From Mycobacterium sp. IS-1264 (GTDB lineage: Bacteria; Actinomycetota; Actinomycetes; Mycobacteriales; Mycobacteriaceae), in the NCBI RefSeq assembly GCF_001954195.1, contig NZ_MBES01000048.1:1-57725 (forward strand): 57,725 nucleotides of DNA. Direction: 5' to 3'. Numbering within the stretch: the stretch's first letter is position 1; every line of letters starts with the position of its first letter. The translations under genes were made by a program, and so were the position numbers. Positions 45,883-57,626 of this stretch are shown piece by piece. The notes under the pieces were generated by a model. That model was not told the origin of the DNA. It did no database searches and saw only the letters and a program-made list of their open reading frames with translations.

Positions 45883-48455
45883 CGTGGGCCGATCTGCTGC
45901 GGGGCGGCGAGTTCCACCACGACGGTCAGGCCGCCGCCGGGGGTATCGCTTGCCGCGATGGTGCCGCCCATGGCCTCGACGAAGCCGCGCGCCACCGACA
46001 TCCCCAAACCGACGCCGGTGGTGTTGTCGTGGTCGCCGAGGCGTTGGAACGCTTCGAAGATCTGATCCTCGGTCCCGTGCGGGATTCCGGGACCCTCGTC
46101 GATGACGTTGATCAGGACGCGATCGCCCACCTGTCCGGCGTTGACCCTGACGATGCTGTTGGGCGCGTAGCGCAGCGCGTTGTCGATCAGGTTGGCAAGC
46201 ACCCGTTCCAACAGCCCGGCGTCGGCCATCAGCACGGCGTCGCCGACATCGACCTTGACCCGATCGATGGCGGGTCGGTAAAAGCCGGTGGCGCCCTTGC
46301 CGATGCTGACCAGCGCGCGTTGCACCGTCTCCTCGAGATACACCCGGTGCAGGTCCGGTCGAACCACGCCGGCGGCCAGCCGCGAGGAGTCGAGCAGGTT
46401 ACCGACCAATGCGGTCAGCTGGTCGACGGACTCCTCGATGGTGGCCAGCAATTCGGCGGTGTCCTCGGCCGAGAAGGCGACATCCTCGGCGCGCAGGCTG
46501 GATACGGCAACCTTGGCGGCGGCCAGCGGCGTGCGCAGATCGTGGCTGACCGCCGAGAGCAGGGAGCGGCGCAGCTCGTCGGCCCGCACGATCGCCTCGG
46601 TCCGGCTGGCTTCCTCGGCCAGTTCGCGCTGCCTGATCAGGCCCGCGGCTTGTTTGGCCACCGCGGTGAGCACCCGGCGGTCGCGCGTCGAGAGCTTCCT
46701 ACCGGCCAGCAGCATCCAGAATTCGTCGTCGCCGACCTCGATCGCGGTGTCAGCGGAATCCACGCTCGCGCAAGGATCTTTGCCCACGCAGGCGACCACG
46801 TAGCTCTTCTTTCCGCTGGCGCGGGCCTCCTCGCTGGGCTCCCGCAGCATGCTGACCGCGCGCTGCGAGTACGTCTCGCGCACGCGTTCGAGCAGCGACT
46901 CGAGGTCCGCACCGCGCAGCACCGATCCCGCGAACAGCGTCAGCAGCTCGGCCTCCTGGGACGCGCGCCGCGCCTCTCGTGCGCGATTGGCCGCGAAGTT
47001 CACCAGGACCGCTACGGCGACCGCAATCAACAGCAGCACCAACTCGGTGATGGCACTGTTGGGTTCGGCGATGGTGAAGCTGTGCCGCGGAGCTATCAGG
47101 TAGTAGTTCAGCAGCAACCCGGAGAGCACCGCCGAAAGCGCCGCCGGGGCAACGCCTCCCAGTAAGCCCACCAACAGCACCCCGACGAAGAACAACGCGC
47201 TCTCGCCGCCGGTGTCCAGATAAGGGTCCAGCGTGGTCACCGTGACCGCGCAGACGACCGACGGGATGATGAACGCCGCGAGCCAGGACGCGACGCGTCG
47301 CTCGTGGGGCGCGAGCGACCCAATGTGCAAGCCACGCTTGGATTCCTCGTGCGTGACCATGTGCACGTCGATCTTTCCGGAACGCTCGACGATCGTCTGG
47401 CCGATGCCCTCCTCGAAGATGCGCGCCCACCGGGGCCGGCGGGAGGTGCCGATCACCAGCTGGGTGGCGTTGTTCTCGCGGGCGAAATCCAGTAGGGCAG
47501 TGGGCACGTCGTCACCGACCACGGTGTGCAGGGAAGCGTCCAGGCTGTTCGCCAGCTCGCGAATCTTGCCCATCTTGCGGTCGGACACGCCGGCCAGCCC
47601 GTCGCCACGTATGACGTGCACCACCATCAGCTCTGCGCTCGATTTCGAGGCGATCCGGGATGCCCGCCGCACCAACGTCTCCGATTCCGGACCACCGGTG
47701 ACCGCCACGACAACCCGTTCGCGCGCCTCCCACAGGTCGGTGATCTTGTTCTCGGCGCGGTACTTCGCCAGCGCGGTGTCCACCTGGTCGGCCAGCCACA
47801 GAAGCGCCAATTCGCGTAGGGCCGTGAGGTTTCCGCGCCGGAAGTAGTTCGACAGGGCCGCATCGATCCGGGCCGGAGCGTAGACGTTGCCATGAGATAG
47901 CCTGCGCCGCAGCGCCTCCGGTGTGATGTCGATGAGTTCGACCTGCGAGGCCTCCCGCACGATGGAGTCCGGGATGGTTTCCTGCTGTTGGATGCCCGTG
48001 ATCTGGGCGACGACGTCGTTGAGGCTCTCCAGGTGCTGGATGTTGACCGTGGAGATCACGGTGATACCGGCATCGAGCAGTTCCTCGACATCCTGCCAGC
48101 GCTTGTGATTCTTGCTGCCCGGCGTGTTGGTGTGGGCAAGTTCGTCGACGAGGACTACCTGCGGATGCCGCGCGAGCACGGCGGGCACGTCGAGTTCGGT
48201 GAACCTGCCGCCCCGATATTCGACATAGTGCGGCGGGATGACCTCGATGCCCTCAATCAGCTCAGCGGTTTTCGCCCGACCATGGGTCTCCACGACGGCC
48301 GCCACCAGGTCGGTGCCGCGCTCCAAGCGTCGATGCGCCTCTCCCAGCATCGCGTACGTTTTGCCGACACCCGGGGCCGCACCGAGGTAGATGCGTAGCT
48401 CCCCGCGCTTGGCAGGTTGGCCCGGGAGGCCGACGTCGCTCACGTCAACCATCAT
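45879..48455 (-). CDS. kdpD: Osmosensitive K+ channel histidine kinase KdpD
   Basis: 858 residues. The N-terminal KdpD domain has Walker A GAAPGVGKTYAM and VLVDELAHTNTPGSKNHKRW. A universal-stress-protein-like domain (about 245-370) reads VVVAVTGGPESETLVRRA. Four membrane spans (about 395-490) follow, then a GAF-like region. The HisKA motif is SAVSHDLRTPLAAAK, and the HATPase has LIDNALRYAPN (N box), DEGPGIP and GVGLGMSV. It senses K+ or turgor and controls KdpE; in other bacteria the USP domain binds c-di-AMP. It starts 12 bases after kdpC. Confidence 0.96.
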   Translation of the reverse strand: MMVDVSDVGLPGQPAKRGELRIYLGAAPGVGKTYAMLGEAHRRLERGTDLVAAVVETHGRAKTAELIEGIEVIPPHYVEYRGGRFTELDVPAVLARHPQVVLVDELAHTNTPGSKNHKRWQDVEELLDAGITVISTVNIQHLESLNDVVAQITGIQQQETIPDSIVREASQVELIDITPEALRRRLSHGNVYAPARIDAALSNYFRRGNLTALRELALLWLADQVDTALAKYRAENKITDLWEARERVVVAVTGGPESETLVRRASRIASKSSAELMVVHVIRGDGLAGVSDRKMGKIRELANSLDASLHTVVGDDVPTALLDFARENNATQLVIGTSRRPRWARIFEEGIGQTIVERSGKIDVHMVTHEESKRGLHIGSLAPHERRVASWLAAFIIPSVVCAVTVTTLDPYLDTGGESALFFVGVLLVGLLGGVAPAALSAVLSGLLLNYYLIAPRHSFTIAEPNSAITELVLLLIAVAVAVLVNFAANRAREARRASQEAELLTLFAGSVLRGADLESLLERVRETYSQRAVSMLREPSEEARASGKKSYVVACVGKDPCASVDSADTAIEVGDDEFWMLLAGRKLSTRDRRVLTAVAKQAAGLIRQRELAEEASRTEAIVRADELRRSLLSAVSHDLRTPLAAAKVAVSSLRAEDVAFSAEDTAELLATIEESVDQLTALVGNLLDSSRLAAGVVRPDLHRVYLEETVQRALVSIGKGATGFYRPAIDRVKVDVGDAVLMADAGLLERVLANLIDNALRYAPNSIVRVNAGQVGDRVLINVIDEGPGIPHGTEDQIFEAFQRLGDHDNTTGVGLGMSVARGFVEAMGGTIAASDTPGGGLTVVVELAAPQQIGPR

Positions 48456-48467
48456 CCCCCCATGGCG

Positions 48468-49355
48468 CTAACCGGTGACCGGATACTTGTGATCGAGCTG
48501 CAGATTGAGTTCCAGCACGTTCACGCACGGCTCACCGAAGAAGCCAAGGGTGCGGCCGTTGCGGTACTGCGCGAGGACCTCACGTATCTGGTCCGGGGAC
48601 ACATGCCGGGCCTTGGCCACGCGGGCGACCTGGATGTCCGCATACGCCGGTGAGATGTTCGGGTCCAGGCCGCTGCCGCTGGCGGTGACGGCGTCCGCCG
48701 GAACCCGCGGATCCGCCGGTGCGGCCCCGCGAATGGGCACGATCTGGCCGATCGAGTAGTCCTCGCCGGACTTCGCGCACTCGACCCGGACGCCTTCGTA
48801 GAAGTCCAGGAAAGGCCGGGGCGTCGTGCCGCACGGCTCGTTGACGCTGACGACTCTGGTGGGATGAGTGACATACCCGCGCGAATCGCGGGGGCCGATC
48901 ACCGACAGGACGGCCCCGACGCCGCCGCCGGTGCAGAACGGACGTGATCCGTCGACGCCTTCGAGTTGGCCGATCGATGCGCTGCGGGAACACACCTGCG
49001 TCAGCAGGCTGGGCTTGGGCGGATCGCCCGGGACGTCGATCACGCTTTCGGGACCTAGGTTGCTGCCGCCGCTCGACGTCGGGTCATACCCGGTGCTGCC
49101 CGCGGCCGATGGCCGGCTCTGAAAGTACTGCGGCAACGGGTTGCCGGACGAGTCGGTGAACGACTGGCCAATCAGCTTGCTGCCGACCGGTTTGCCGCCC
49201 GCGGTGATGATCGAGCCCTGCGCCTTGTCGTGCAGCCCGGGAATCGAAGCGACCAACCAAATCAGCAGCGGATAGCCGAAACCGAGCAGCACGGTAAACA
49301 CGAGCAGCGCGCGCAGCGCGGCCCAATGTTGCCGAATCACGTTCCCAAACTTCAT
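48468..49355 (-). CDS. kdpC: K+-transporting ATPase subunit C with large insertion
   Basis: 295 residues from ATG 49355, versus about 190 for usual KdpC. The N-terminal membrane span (about 16-37) and conserved GQSFTD, YFQSRPSAAG, GYDPTSSGGSNLGP and VTASGSGLDPNISPAYADIQVARVA flank an insertion at about 104-210. The insertion contains Cys122, Cys141, Cys175 and Cys193; Cys277 lies in the normal C-terminal part (EPCVNVLELN). KdpC assists K+ binding and stabilises the KdpFABC complex on the external side. The extra domain may form disulphides outside the cell (inference). Confidence 0.95.
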   Translation of the reverse strand: MKFGNVIRQHWAALRALLVFTVLLGFGYPLLIWLVASIPGLHDKAQGSIITAGGKPVGSKLIGQSFTDSSGNPLPQYFQSRPSAAGSTGYDPTSSGGSNLGPESVIDVPGDPPKPSLLTQVCSRSASIGQLEGVDGSRPFCTGGGVGAVLSVIGPRDSRGYVTHPTRVVSVNEPCGTTPRPFLDFYEGVRVECAKSGEDYSIGQIVPIRGAAPADPRVPADAVTASGSGLDPNISPAYADIQVARVAKARHVSPDQIREVLAQYRNGRTLGFFGEPCVNVLELNLQLDHKYPVTG

Positions 49356-49356
49356 C

Positions 49357-51504
<2,148 letters not shown>

Positions 51505-53175
51505 TCAGTGAATCCCTTCGGCGAGCGGCCCGAGCGCCAGCGCGGGCAGGAAGGTGAGGGCAACCAGAATGACGGTCACACCCACCACCAAGCCCACGAA
51601 CTGAGGCTTGTGGGTGGGCAGCGTGCCGCTCGACTCGGGGGTCACGCCCTGACGGGCGAGTGAACCGGCCAGCGCGAGAACCAACATCATCGGCAGGAAG
51701 CGGCCAAACACCATCGCCAGGCCCAACGCGGTGTTCCACCAGACCGTGTTGGCCGAGAGCCCGGCGAAAGCCGAACCGTTGTTGTTGGCCGCGGAAGTGA
51801 ATGCGTAGAGGACCTCGGAGAGGCCGTGCGGGCCGGTGTTGGTCATGGCGGCGCGCTCACCCGGTAGCGCCATCGCGATGGCGGTGCCGAGCAGCACGAT
51901 CAGCGGGGTGATCAGGAAATAGCCTGCGGCCAGCTTCATTTCGCGCGGGTTGATCTTCTTGCCGAGGTATTCCGGTGTGCGGCCGACCATCAAGCCGGCG
52001 ACGAACACGGTGATGACGGCGAGGATCAGGATGCCGTACAGGCCGGAGCCGACGCCGCCCGGCGCGACCTCGCCGAGCTGCATGTTGAACATCGTCATCA
52101 TGCCGCCCAGGGAACTGTAGGAGTCGTGCACCGAATCGACGGCACCGGTCGACGTCAGGGTGGTGGCGTCGGCGAAGATCGCGGAATCGGCGACCCCGAA
52201 GCGTTGTTCGACGCCTTCGGTGGACGCACCCACCGCGGTGGGAACGGTGCCGTGGTGCTGCAATTGGAACAGCATCATGAACGTGACGCTGAGAACGGCA
52301 AGGACGCCGACGATCGCAGCAATCGCGTAGCCCTGTTTCTTGCTGTTCACCATGCGGCCGAAGGTTCGCGGCAGCGAGAAGCTGATGACCAGTAGCAGGA
52401 AGATCTCCACCCAGTTCGTCCAGGCGGTCGGGTTTTCGAACGGGTGCGCGGAGTTGGCGTTGTAGAAGCCACCGCCGTTGGTGCCCAACAGCTTGATCGC
52501 CTCCTGGCTGGCGACCGGCCCGCCTGGGATGGTCTGGTGGACACCGGACAGCGTGGTGACGACCTGGTCGTTGAGGTGGAAGTTCTGCACGACGCCGCCG
52601 GCGATCAGCACGATGGCTCCGAGGATGGAGATCGGCAGCAGGATGCGCAGCGTGCCGCGGGTCAAGTCCACCCAGAAGTTGCCGAGTTCATGGGTGCGGT
52701 GGCGGGCGAAGCCACGGACCAACGCGACCGCGACGGCCATGCCGACCGCGGCGGAGACAAAGTTCTGCACCGCCAGACCGGCCATCTGCACCAGGTGCCC
52801 CATCGTCGATTCGCCGGAGTAGGCCTGCCAGTTGGTGTTTGTGACGAAGCTGACGGCGGTGTTCCAGGCCAGCGCCGGCGTCATCTTCGTCGCGGGGTCG
52901 TGCAGATGCAGTGGCAGCTTGCCCTGGACGAGTTGCAAGACGAACAGGAACACGACGCTGACCGCCGAAAATGCAAGCACGCTACGGGCATACGCGACCC
53001 AGCCCTGTTCGGCGTCCGGATTGGCCCCGATCAGGCGATAGACGAACTTCTCTGTGCGCGAATGCTTTCGGGAGCTGTAGACCCGAAACATGTAGTCGCC
53101 CAGCGGGATATGGACCACCGCCAGCGCGAGGACGAGTAACCCGAGGAAGATCAGCCCCGCCGCGGTCCCGCTCAC
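51505..53175 (-). CDS. kdpA: K+-transporting ATPase subunit A (channel-like)
   Basis: 556 residues from GTG 53175, which shares one base with the kdpF stop. About ten membrane spans form four SKT-like repeats with selectivity-filter loops, including [16 protein letters not shown] and [21 protein letters not shown]. It binds and conducts K+ as part of KdpFABC in the plasma membrane. The C-terminus reads [13 protein letters not shown]. Gene order F-A-B-C-D-E is co-linear here. Confidence 0.97.
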   Translation of the reverse strand: MSGTAAGLIFLGLLVLALAVVHIPLGDYMFRVYSSRKHSRTEKFVYRLIGANPDAEQGWVAYARSVLAFSAVSVVFLFVLQLVQGKLPLHLHDPATKMTPALAWNTAVSFVTNTNWQAYSGESTMGHLVQMAGLAVQNFVSAAVGMAVAVALVRGFARHRTHELGNFWVDLTRGTLRILLPISILGAIVLIAGGVVQNFHLNDQVVTTLSGVHQTIPGGPVASQEAIKLLGTNGGGFYNANSAHPFENPTAWTNWVEIFLLLVISFSLPRTFGRMVNSKKQGYAIAAIVGVLAVLSVTFMMLFQLQHHGTVPTAVGASTEGVEQRFGVADSAIFADATTLTSTGAVDSVHDSYSSLGGMMTMFNMQLGEVAPGGVGSGLYGILILAVITVFVAGLMVGRTPEYLGKKINPREMKLAAGYFLITPLIVLLGTAIAMALPGERAAMTNTGPHGLSEVLYAFTSAANNNGSAFAGLSANTVWWNTALGLAMVFGRFLPMMLVLALAGSLARQGVTPESSGTLPTHKPQFVGLVVGVTVILVALTFLPALALGPLAEGIH

Positions 53176-53264
53176 TAGAACCGCTCCGGAAAGACCAGGG
53201 CCGCGCCCAGCAGCAGGGCGATGAGCACGGCCAGTATCAGGCCTATGGCGTTAGCGCTGCTCAC
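53175..53264 (-). CDS. kdpF: KdpF, small K+-ATPase stabilising subunit
   Basis: 29 residues from GTG 53264: a single hydrophobic helix ([19 protein letters not shown]) ending in the family-typical FPERF. KdpF lies between KdpA and KdpB in the complex and stabilises it. Its GTG overlaps the stop of an upstream 25-codon ORF (GTGA), and its TAG shares a base with the kdpA start. Confidence 0.9.
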   Translation of the reverse strand: MSSANAIGLILAVLIALLLGAALVFPERF

Positions 53265-53338
53265 GAGCCCAATTTCAGCGTCCAGCCGAGCGCGGCGAAC
53301 ACCGCTACGGTCAGCGCGAGGTACACCAAGACGCCCAT
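53261..53338 (-). CDS. 25-residue membrane microprotein at the head of the kdp operon
   Basis: ATG 53338 with GGAG five bases upstream (GGAGACAAG-ATG). The frame encodes one hydrophobic helix (VLVYLALTVAVFAALGW, residues 3-19) and a short TLKLGS tail, ending in a TGA that overlaps the kdpF GTG. Ribosome-binding site, coupling and membrane character all support a real gene. It may be a second KdpF-like subunit or a translational leader for kdpF. No family is recognised. Confidence 0.65.
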   Translation of the reverse strand: MGVLVYLALTVAVFAALGWTLKLGS

Positions 53339-53492
53339 CTTGTCTCCGTTCTGCGCCGGTCGTGCGCACACTTAACGACCTCATCGAGTCCGCGACAGCG
53401 TAGTCCTCGGAGGCAAAGGTCAGGTTGAAATTAATCGGACCGGATGGCGTCGGGCCGTTGGTTGACACTTTCCTAACGGCGCCACGGTGCGC

Positions 53493-53510
53493 CTTTACGG
53501 TTTCTTTACG
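53493..53510 (-). promoter_or_regulatory. Direct repeat upstream of kdp, candidate KdpE box
   Basis: On the - strand CGTAAAG occurs twice with an 11-base period (53504-53510 and 53493-53499). This is one helical turn, typical of OmpR-family response-regulator sites. It lies about 155 bases before the kdp microprotein start and just after the trcS stop. Confidence 0.45.
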
Positions 53511-53525
53511 CCCGGGCGCAGCAGA

Positions 53526-55040
53526 CTAGGCGCTATCCGAGAGCGGGCCCTCGATCATCGGCAGCCGCACCCGAAACACCGTTCGGCCGCTGCCGGATTC
53601 GGCGGTGACCGAGCCGCGGTGCGCCTTGACGATCGAACTCACGATGGCCAGCCCCAGCCCAATGCCCGAACCGTCGGACCTCGTCGTGTCCGCCCGGACG
53701 AATCGCTCGAATAAGCGCGGCAGCAGCTCAGCGTCGATGCCGGGCCCGTCGTCGGCGACCGTGAGCTCCGCATAGGCCCCCTCGGCGCCGCTGCGCCGGC
53801 ACGTGATCCCGGTGGTCACCGTGACGCCCGGCGGCGTGTGCACCCGGGCGTTGCTGAGCAGATTGCTGACCAGCTGGTGCAGCCGGTCCTGGTCTCCCCG
53901 GACCCATACCGGCTCGTCGGGCAGGTCCTTGACCCACTGGTGCGTCGGCGCCGCGACCGCCGCGTCGTTCACCGCGTTGATGACGAGGTCGGCCAGGTCG
54001 ACGTCGTCGCTCTGGAGGTCTTGACCCTCGCCCAAGCGGGAGAGCAGCAGCAGCTCGTCGACAAGCAACGTCATGCGTCTTGCCTCCGATTCGATGCGGG
54101 CCAGCGCGTATTCGGTGGTCGGTGGCAGTGCCGAACTGTCCTGGCGGGTCAATTCGGCATAACCCTGAATGGCGGCCAGCGGGGTCCGTAGCTCGTGGCT
54201 GGCGTCGGTGATGAATTGTCGGGTGCGCAGATCGGAGTCGACGCGATGCGCGAGCGCGCTATCCACGTTGTCCAGCAACCGATTCAGCGTGTGCCCGACG
54301 ATCCCGACCTCGTTGTCCGGGTCGGTGTCCTCCGGCCGAACCCGGACGCTGATCCGGTGGTCGTCGTCGGTGAGCGGCATCGCGGCGACTTCCGCGGCGG
54401 TCGCCGCGACCCGGCGCAGCGGGCGAAGGGTGTAGCCGACAACCCACACCGTGAGTCCCGCGGTGATGAGCAGGGCGGCCGCGACAAGGGCCGTGGTGGT
54501 GATGTTCTTGCGTGCGATGATCCGGTCGGCGAGGTTCAGCGACACCCCGACGACCAGGACGTCGGATCCGTCGATGAGACAGTCGACCCGGTAGGACCCC
54601 AGGCTGCCGAGCTTTTCGGTATGTGGCGGACCGTCGTGCCACTGCTGTCCTTCGATTGCGCGGACGACGTCGGCCGGCGCGGGTCGGGGTTCGTCTTCGG
54701 AGAAGACCGCCGAGCCGATCACCACGCCGTCGCGCACCACGGCGATGAGGTTTCCCGGGGTTTGGCCGGTGAACTCCAGCAACGCCTCCGATACCGGGGC
54801 GTTGGCTCGGTGTCCCGACGCATGGTCGCCGCTGCGGTATCTGCTGTAGGAGTGGTTGAACGCGTGCAGCGATTTGGCTACTTCGGCGTCGTTCATGGTG
54901 GTGACATAGCCGCGCAGGCTCAGCACGGAGACAACCCCGACCGCCACCAAAACCACTGTGACGACTGCCAATACGCCGACCAGCAATTGGCGTCGCAAGG
55001 AGCGGGGAAACCACCGCGGGGTGTCGCGCTCGGCGGTCAT
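53526..55040 (-). CDS. trcS: Sensor histidine kinase TrcS
   Basis: 504 residues (509 in M. tuberculosis). Two membrane spans (about 18-45 and 185-210) enclose an external sensor domain. They are followed by HAMP (TLRPLRRVAATAAEVA), HisKA with the phospho-His in ITDASHELRTPLAAIQGYAEL (split at the His), and HATPase with LVSNLLSNARVHTP, VADDGPGID and GIGLGLAIV. It phosphorylates TrcR. The ATG overlaps the trcR stop (ATGA). The stimulus is unknown. Confidence 0.95.
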   Translation of the reverse strand: MTAERDTPRWFPRSLRRQLLVGVLAVVTVVLVAVGVVSVLSLRGYVTTMNDAEVAKSLHAFNHSYSRYRSGDHASGHRANAPVSEALLEFTGQTPGNLIAVVRDGVVIGSAVFSEDEPRPAPADVVRAIEGQQWHDGPPHTEKLGSLGSYRVDCLIDGSDVLVVGVSLNLADRIIARKNITTTALVAAALLITAGLTVWVVGYTLRPLRRVAATAAEVAAMPLTDDDHRISVRVRPEDTDPDNEVGIVGHTLNRLLDNVDSALAHRVDSDLRTRQFITDASHELRTPLAAIQGYAELTRQDSSALPPTTEYALARIESEARRMTLLVDELLLLSRLGEGQDLQSDDVDLADLVINAVNDAAVAAPTHQWVKDLPDEPVWVRGDQDRLHQLVSNLLSNARVHTPPGVTVTTGITCRRSGAEGAYAELTVADDGPGIDAELLPRLFERFVRADTTRSDGSGIGLGLAIVSSIVKAHRGSVTAESGSGRTVFRVRLPMIEGPLSDSA

Positions 55041-55810
55041 TCCGGTGGCCGCAGCATGTATCCGACACCTCGGACGGTGTGGATCATCGGCTCCCTGCCG
55101 GAGTCGATCTTCTTTCTCAGATAAGAGATGTACAGATCGACGATGCTGGTGCGCCCGGCGAAGTCGTAGTTCCAGACGCGGTCCAGGATCTCGGTGCGGC
55201 TCAGCGCGCGGCGTGGGTTACGCATGAGGAAGCGAAGCAATTCGAACTCGGTCGACGAAAGTGAGATCGGCGTCCCGTCGCGGCTGACTTCGCGGCTGGC
55301 GCTGTCGATTCGAAGATCGCCGACTTTGAGCGCTTCGGGCGTCGGTGGGGTCAGCTGGCTGGAGCGGCGCAGCAAGCCGCGGAGCCGCGCGACGAGCTCC
55401 TCGAGGCTGAACGGTTTGGTCATGTAGTCGTCCGCGCCCGCGGTGAGCCCGGTGACCCGATCCATGACCGAATCGCGGGCGGTGAGGAACAGCGTGGGCG
55501 TGTAGGCGTCGGATTCGCGGATCCGCTGCAGAATTCGCAAGCCGTCGACGTCCGGAAGCATGATGTCGAGGACCAGCACGTCGGGTTTGACACGTTCGAA
55601 CTTCGCGATGGCTTCGCGCCCGTTGTGGGCGATTTCGACGACCCAGCCCTCGTAGTGCAGCGCCATCTTGACCAGGTTGGTCAACGCGGGCTCATCGTCC
55701 ACCAGCAAAACTCGGATGGGGGATCCGTCGGCGCGATAAATCCGGGGCAGCTGTCCCAGCATGGCCTGGCGCGGCCGCTGGCTGCCCGCGTATCCCGACG
55801 TTGTGGTCAT
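55037..55810 (-). CDS. trcR: Response regulator TrcR
   Basis: 257 residues from ATG 55810, the length and N-terminus of M. tuberculosis TrcR (ATG 55828 is a longer option). The receiver domain has LLVDDEPALTNLV, phospho-Asp in VLVLDIMLPDVDG and MTKPFSLEELVARL. The OmpR-type winged helix has SLSSTEFELLRFLMRNPRRAL and TSIVDLYISYLRKKID. It is known to activate its own promoter through an AT-rich site; an AT-rich stretch directly precedes this start. It forms an operon with trcS. Confidence 0.96.
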   Translation of the reverse strand: MTTTSGYAGSQRPRQAMLGQLPRIYRADGSPIRVLLVDDEPALTNLVKMALHYEGWVVEIAHNGREAIAKFERVKPDVLVLDIMLPDVDGLRILQRIRESDAYTPTLFLTARDSVMDRVTGLTAGADDYMTKPFSLEELVARLRGLLRRSSQLTPPTPEALKVGDLRIDSASREVSRDGTPISLSSTEFELLRFLMRNPRRALSRTEILDRVWNYDFAGRTSIVDLYISYLRKKIDSGREPMIHTVRGVGYMLRPPE

Positions 55811-56382
55811 GTCCCCATATTCTCCCAATACTCATATCCGATTGTCACGGAGTTCATAGAGTTCTCAAATCCAAGCGACCGGGACGACGGACTGCCGGAG
55901 CCCGGGCATGTGTGAGTTTTGTATGAGTCGTATCAGCCAAGTTGAGAGGAATGTTTTCCTCAAAAATACTGGAAGGCAGTGCTGTTCGTGTGATGGAACT
56001 CGTCAACCACGAGGGGTAGTTCTTCAAATCGGCAGCGCTGGAACGGATTTCATTGAGTACCAAATGCCGCAGTTCAGCGGTCGCCGTCACTCCCCAACGG
56101 GAGCGCACGACGGCAGAGGACGACGGTGTCCTGTCTTTCGTAAATTCAAAGTTACTTCAAGTTACGAATTGTGTGAGTTTCCAGTGATTTTCGCACTGCG
56201 GTCGGTTTATGCACGATTACGGCCGTCAGTGGCGGCGGCCGGTGGGTTACAGCCTCCGCCTCTGCCAGCGATGCGACGGTCGCTGGGCTTCGAGACAACT
56301 CCCTTCCCCCGGTCAGCCGGATGGCGACGATGCCTGCCGATGTAGCCGGGACAGCAAACTCGTCGAGAGATAGGACAGCGCG
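55811..56382. other. AT-richer intergenic region between trcR and PPE
   Basis: 572 bases with no convincing gene. The left part (55811-55860) is AT-rich and should hold the trcR promoter (ATATG/GAGTATT on the - strand). AAGTTAC occurs twice with a ten-base period (56149-56155, 56159-56165), a possible regulator site for the PPE gene. In M. tuberculosis transposase genes lie beyond trcR; no transposase remnant is visible here. Confidence 0.5.
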
Positions 56383-57564
56383 ATGGATTTTGGAGCATTG
56401 CCACCGGAGGTCAACTCCGGGCGGATGTACATCGGGCCGGGGCCGACGACCCTGCTGACCGCGTCCGCCGGATGGCAAGCGCTGGCGGCCGGACTCCATG
56501 CCGCCGCCAGCCGCTACCAATCGGTGATCACCGGTCTGACCGACGAATCGTGGACGGGCCCGTCGTCCATGTCGATGGTGGCTGCCGTCGCGCCGTTCCT
56601 GGCGTGGATGACGGCCATCGCCGCCCAGTGTGAGGAGGCGGCCGGCCAGGCCACCGCCGCGGCGGCCGCCTACGAAACGGCCTTCGCCATGACGGTCCCG
56701 CCGCCGACGATCGTGGCCAACCGTGCTCAGCTGATGACGTTGGTCGCGACCAACCTCCTCGGGCAGAACACGCCGGCGATCATGGCCACCGAGGCGGCCT
56801 ACGGCGAGATGTGGGCCCAGGACGCTACCGCGATGTACAACTACGCCGCCAATTCCGCTTCCGCTTCTGCCTTCACGACCTTCACACCGCCGCCACAGAC
56901 GACCAATCCGGGTGGGCGTGCCGACCAAGCGGGCGCGGTCGCCCAGGCGGCGGGCGTCGCGGCGGGTACCAAGGCCCCGGCGACGTCGACACAGTTGATT
57001 TCCTCAGTGCCGCAAGCACTCCAGAGTCTGTCGACCCCCGGATCGTGGTCCGCCTTGGGGCTCTCGCCGACGGCAATGGGCGGCACCGCGGCTTCAGTGG
57101 GGTTATCGGGGCTGTCCGGCCCGCTCAGTGCCCTGTCGAGCATTACCAATACGTCGGGCAAGACCGGCGCCGGGCTTGGTCTCGACGGGTATGGCCTGAG
57201 CCTGGATTTCGAGGGCTTGGGTTCGATTACCGGATCCGACGGGGGTGCCATGAGTGGTCTGGGAGACCCAGGACATCTCGGCGGTGTGGGACCAGGAGCG
57301 TCGGCGAGCTTCGGTGATGCGACATCGCTGGGCACGTTGTCGGTGCCGCCGAGTTGGGCCGATGCGCTGGCGGTTCCGGCACCGCAGCCCGTGCTCGATG
57401 CGAACGTCATGCCGGGTGGATGGGGCGCGATGCCGTCGCCGACGAGCGGCGCAGGCGTCTCCAAGTTGCCCTTGGGCGGGATGGTCGGGCGCGAGTCCGA
57501 CGGCGCGGTTCATCGAATCGGGTTCCGCTCCTCGCTGATTCCGCGTTCGCCGGTGGCCGGTTAG
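56383..57564 (+). CDS. PPE family protein, SVP subfamily (PPE15-like)
   Basis: 393 residues from ATG 56383 with AGGA eight bases upstream. The PPE domain begins [20 protein letters not shown], has the WxG turn (SWTGPSSM) and [22 protein letters not shown]. The C-terminal region is Gly/Ser-rich with GTLSVPPSW. Length and the adjacent esx gene match PPE15 (391 residues, Rv1039c) of the PE8-PPE15-esxJI cluster. Expected export by ESX-5 is inferred from the subfamily. No PE gene precedes it in this window. Confidence 0.93.
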   Translation: MDFGALPPEVNSGRMYIGPGPTTLLTASAGWQALAAGLHAAASRYQSVITGLTDESWTGPSSMSMVAAVAPFLAWMTAIAAQCEEAAGQATAAAAAYETAFAMTVPPPTIVANRAQLMTLVATNLLGQNTPAIMATEAAYGEMWAQDATAMYNYAANSASASAFTTFTPPPQTTNPGGRADQAGAVAQAAGVAAGTKAPATSTQLISSVPQALQSLSTPGSWSALGLSPTAMGGTAASVGLSGLSGPLSALSSITNTSGKTGAGLGLDGYGLSLDFEGLGSITGSDGGAMSGLGDPGHLGGVGPGASASFGDATSLGTLSVPPSWADALAVPAPQPVLDANVMPGGWGAMPSPTSGAGVSKLPLGGMVGRESDGAVHRIGFRSSLIPRSPVAG

Positions 57565-57575
57565 TCACGCACAAA

Positions 57576-57611
57576 ACCGGGGCCGCACACGGATCGGTGT
57601 GCGGCCCCGGT
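57576..57611. terminator. Perfect 15-bp hairpin between PPE and esx gene ends
   Basis: ACCGGGGCCGCACAC (57576-57590) pairs fully with 57597-57611 across GGATCG. Four A residues precede the stem, a short T-tract for the leftward esx transcript, but no T-run follows on the + side. It probably terminates the convergent transcripts. Confidence 0.75.
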
Positions 57612-57626
57612 CTAAGGGTGCGTTTG

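Noticed and set aside
46029..47165. A 378-codon + strand frame opposite kdpD
   Set aside because: Antisense shadow of the HisKA/GAF region; composition biased to Gly, Gln, Asp and Arg, without domain signature.
53265..53468. N-terminal extension making KdpF a 97-residue protein
   Set aside because: The upstream frame is polar, lacks family similarity and overlaps the SD-preceded 25-codon ORF; canonical KdpF is about 30 residues, matching GTG 53264.
55908..56345. A 145-codon + strand frame with a CxxC-like N-terminus before the PPE gene
   Set aside because: No SD and no recognisable domain; it ends in the PPE leader and fits chance openness in a promoter region.
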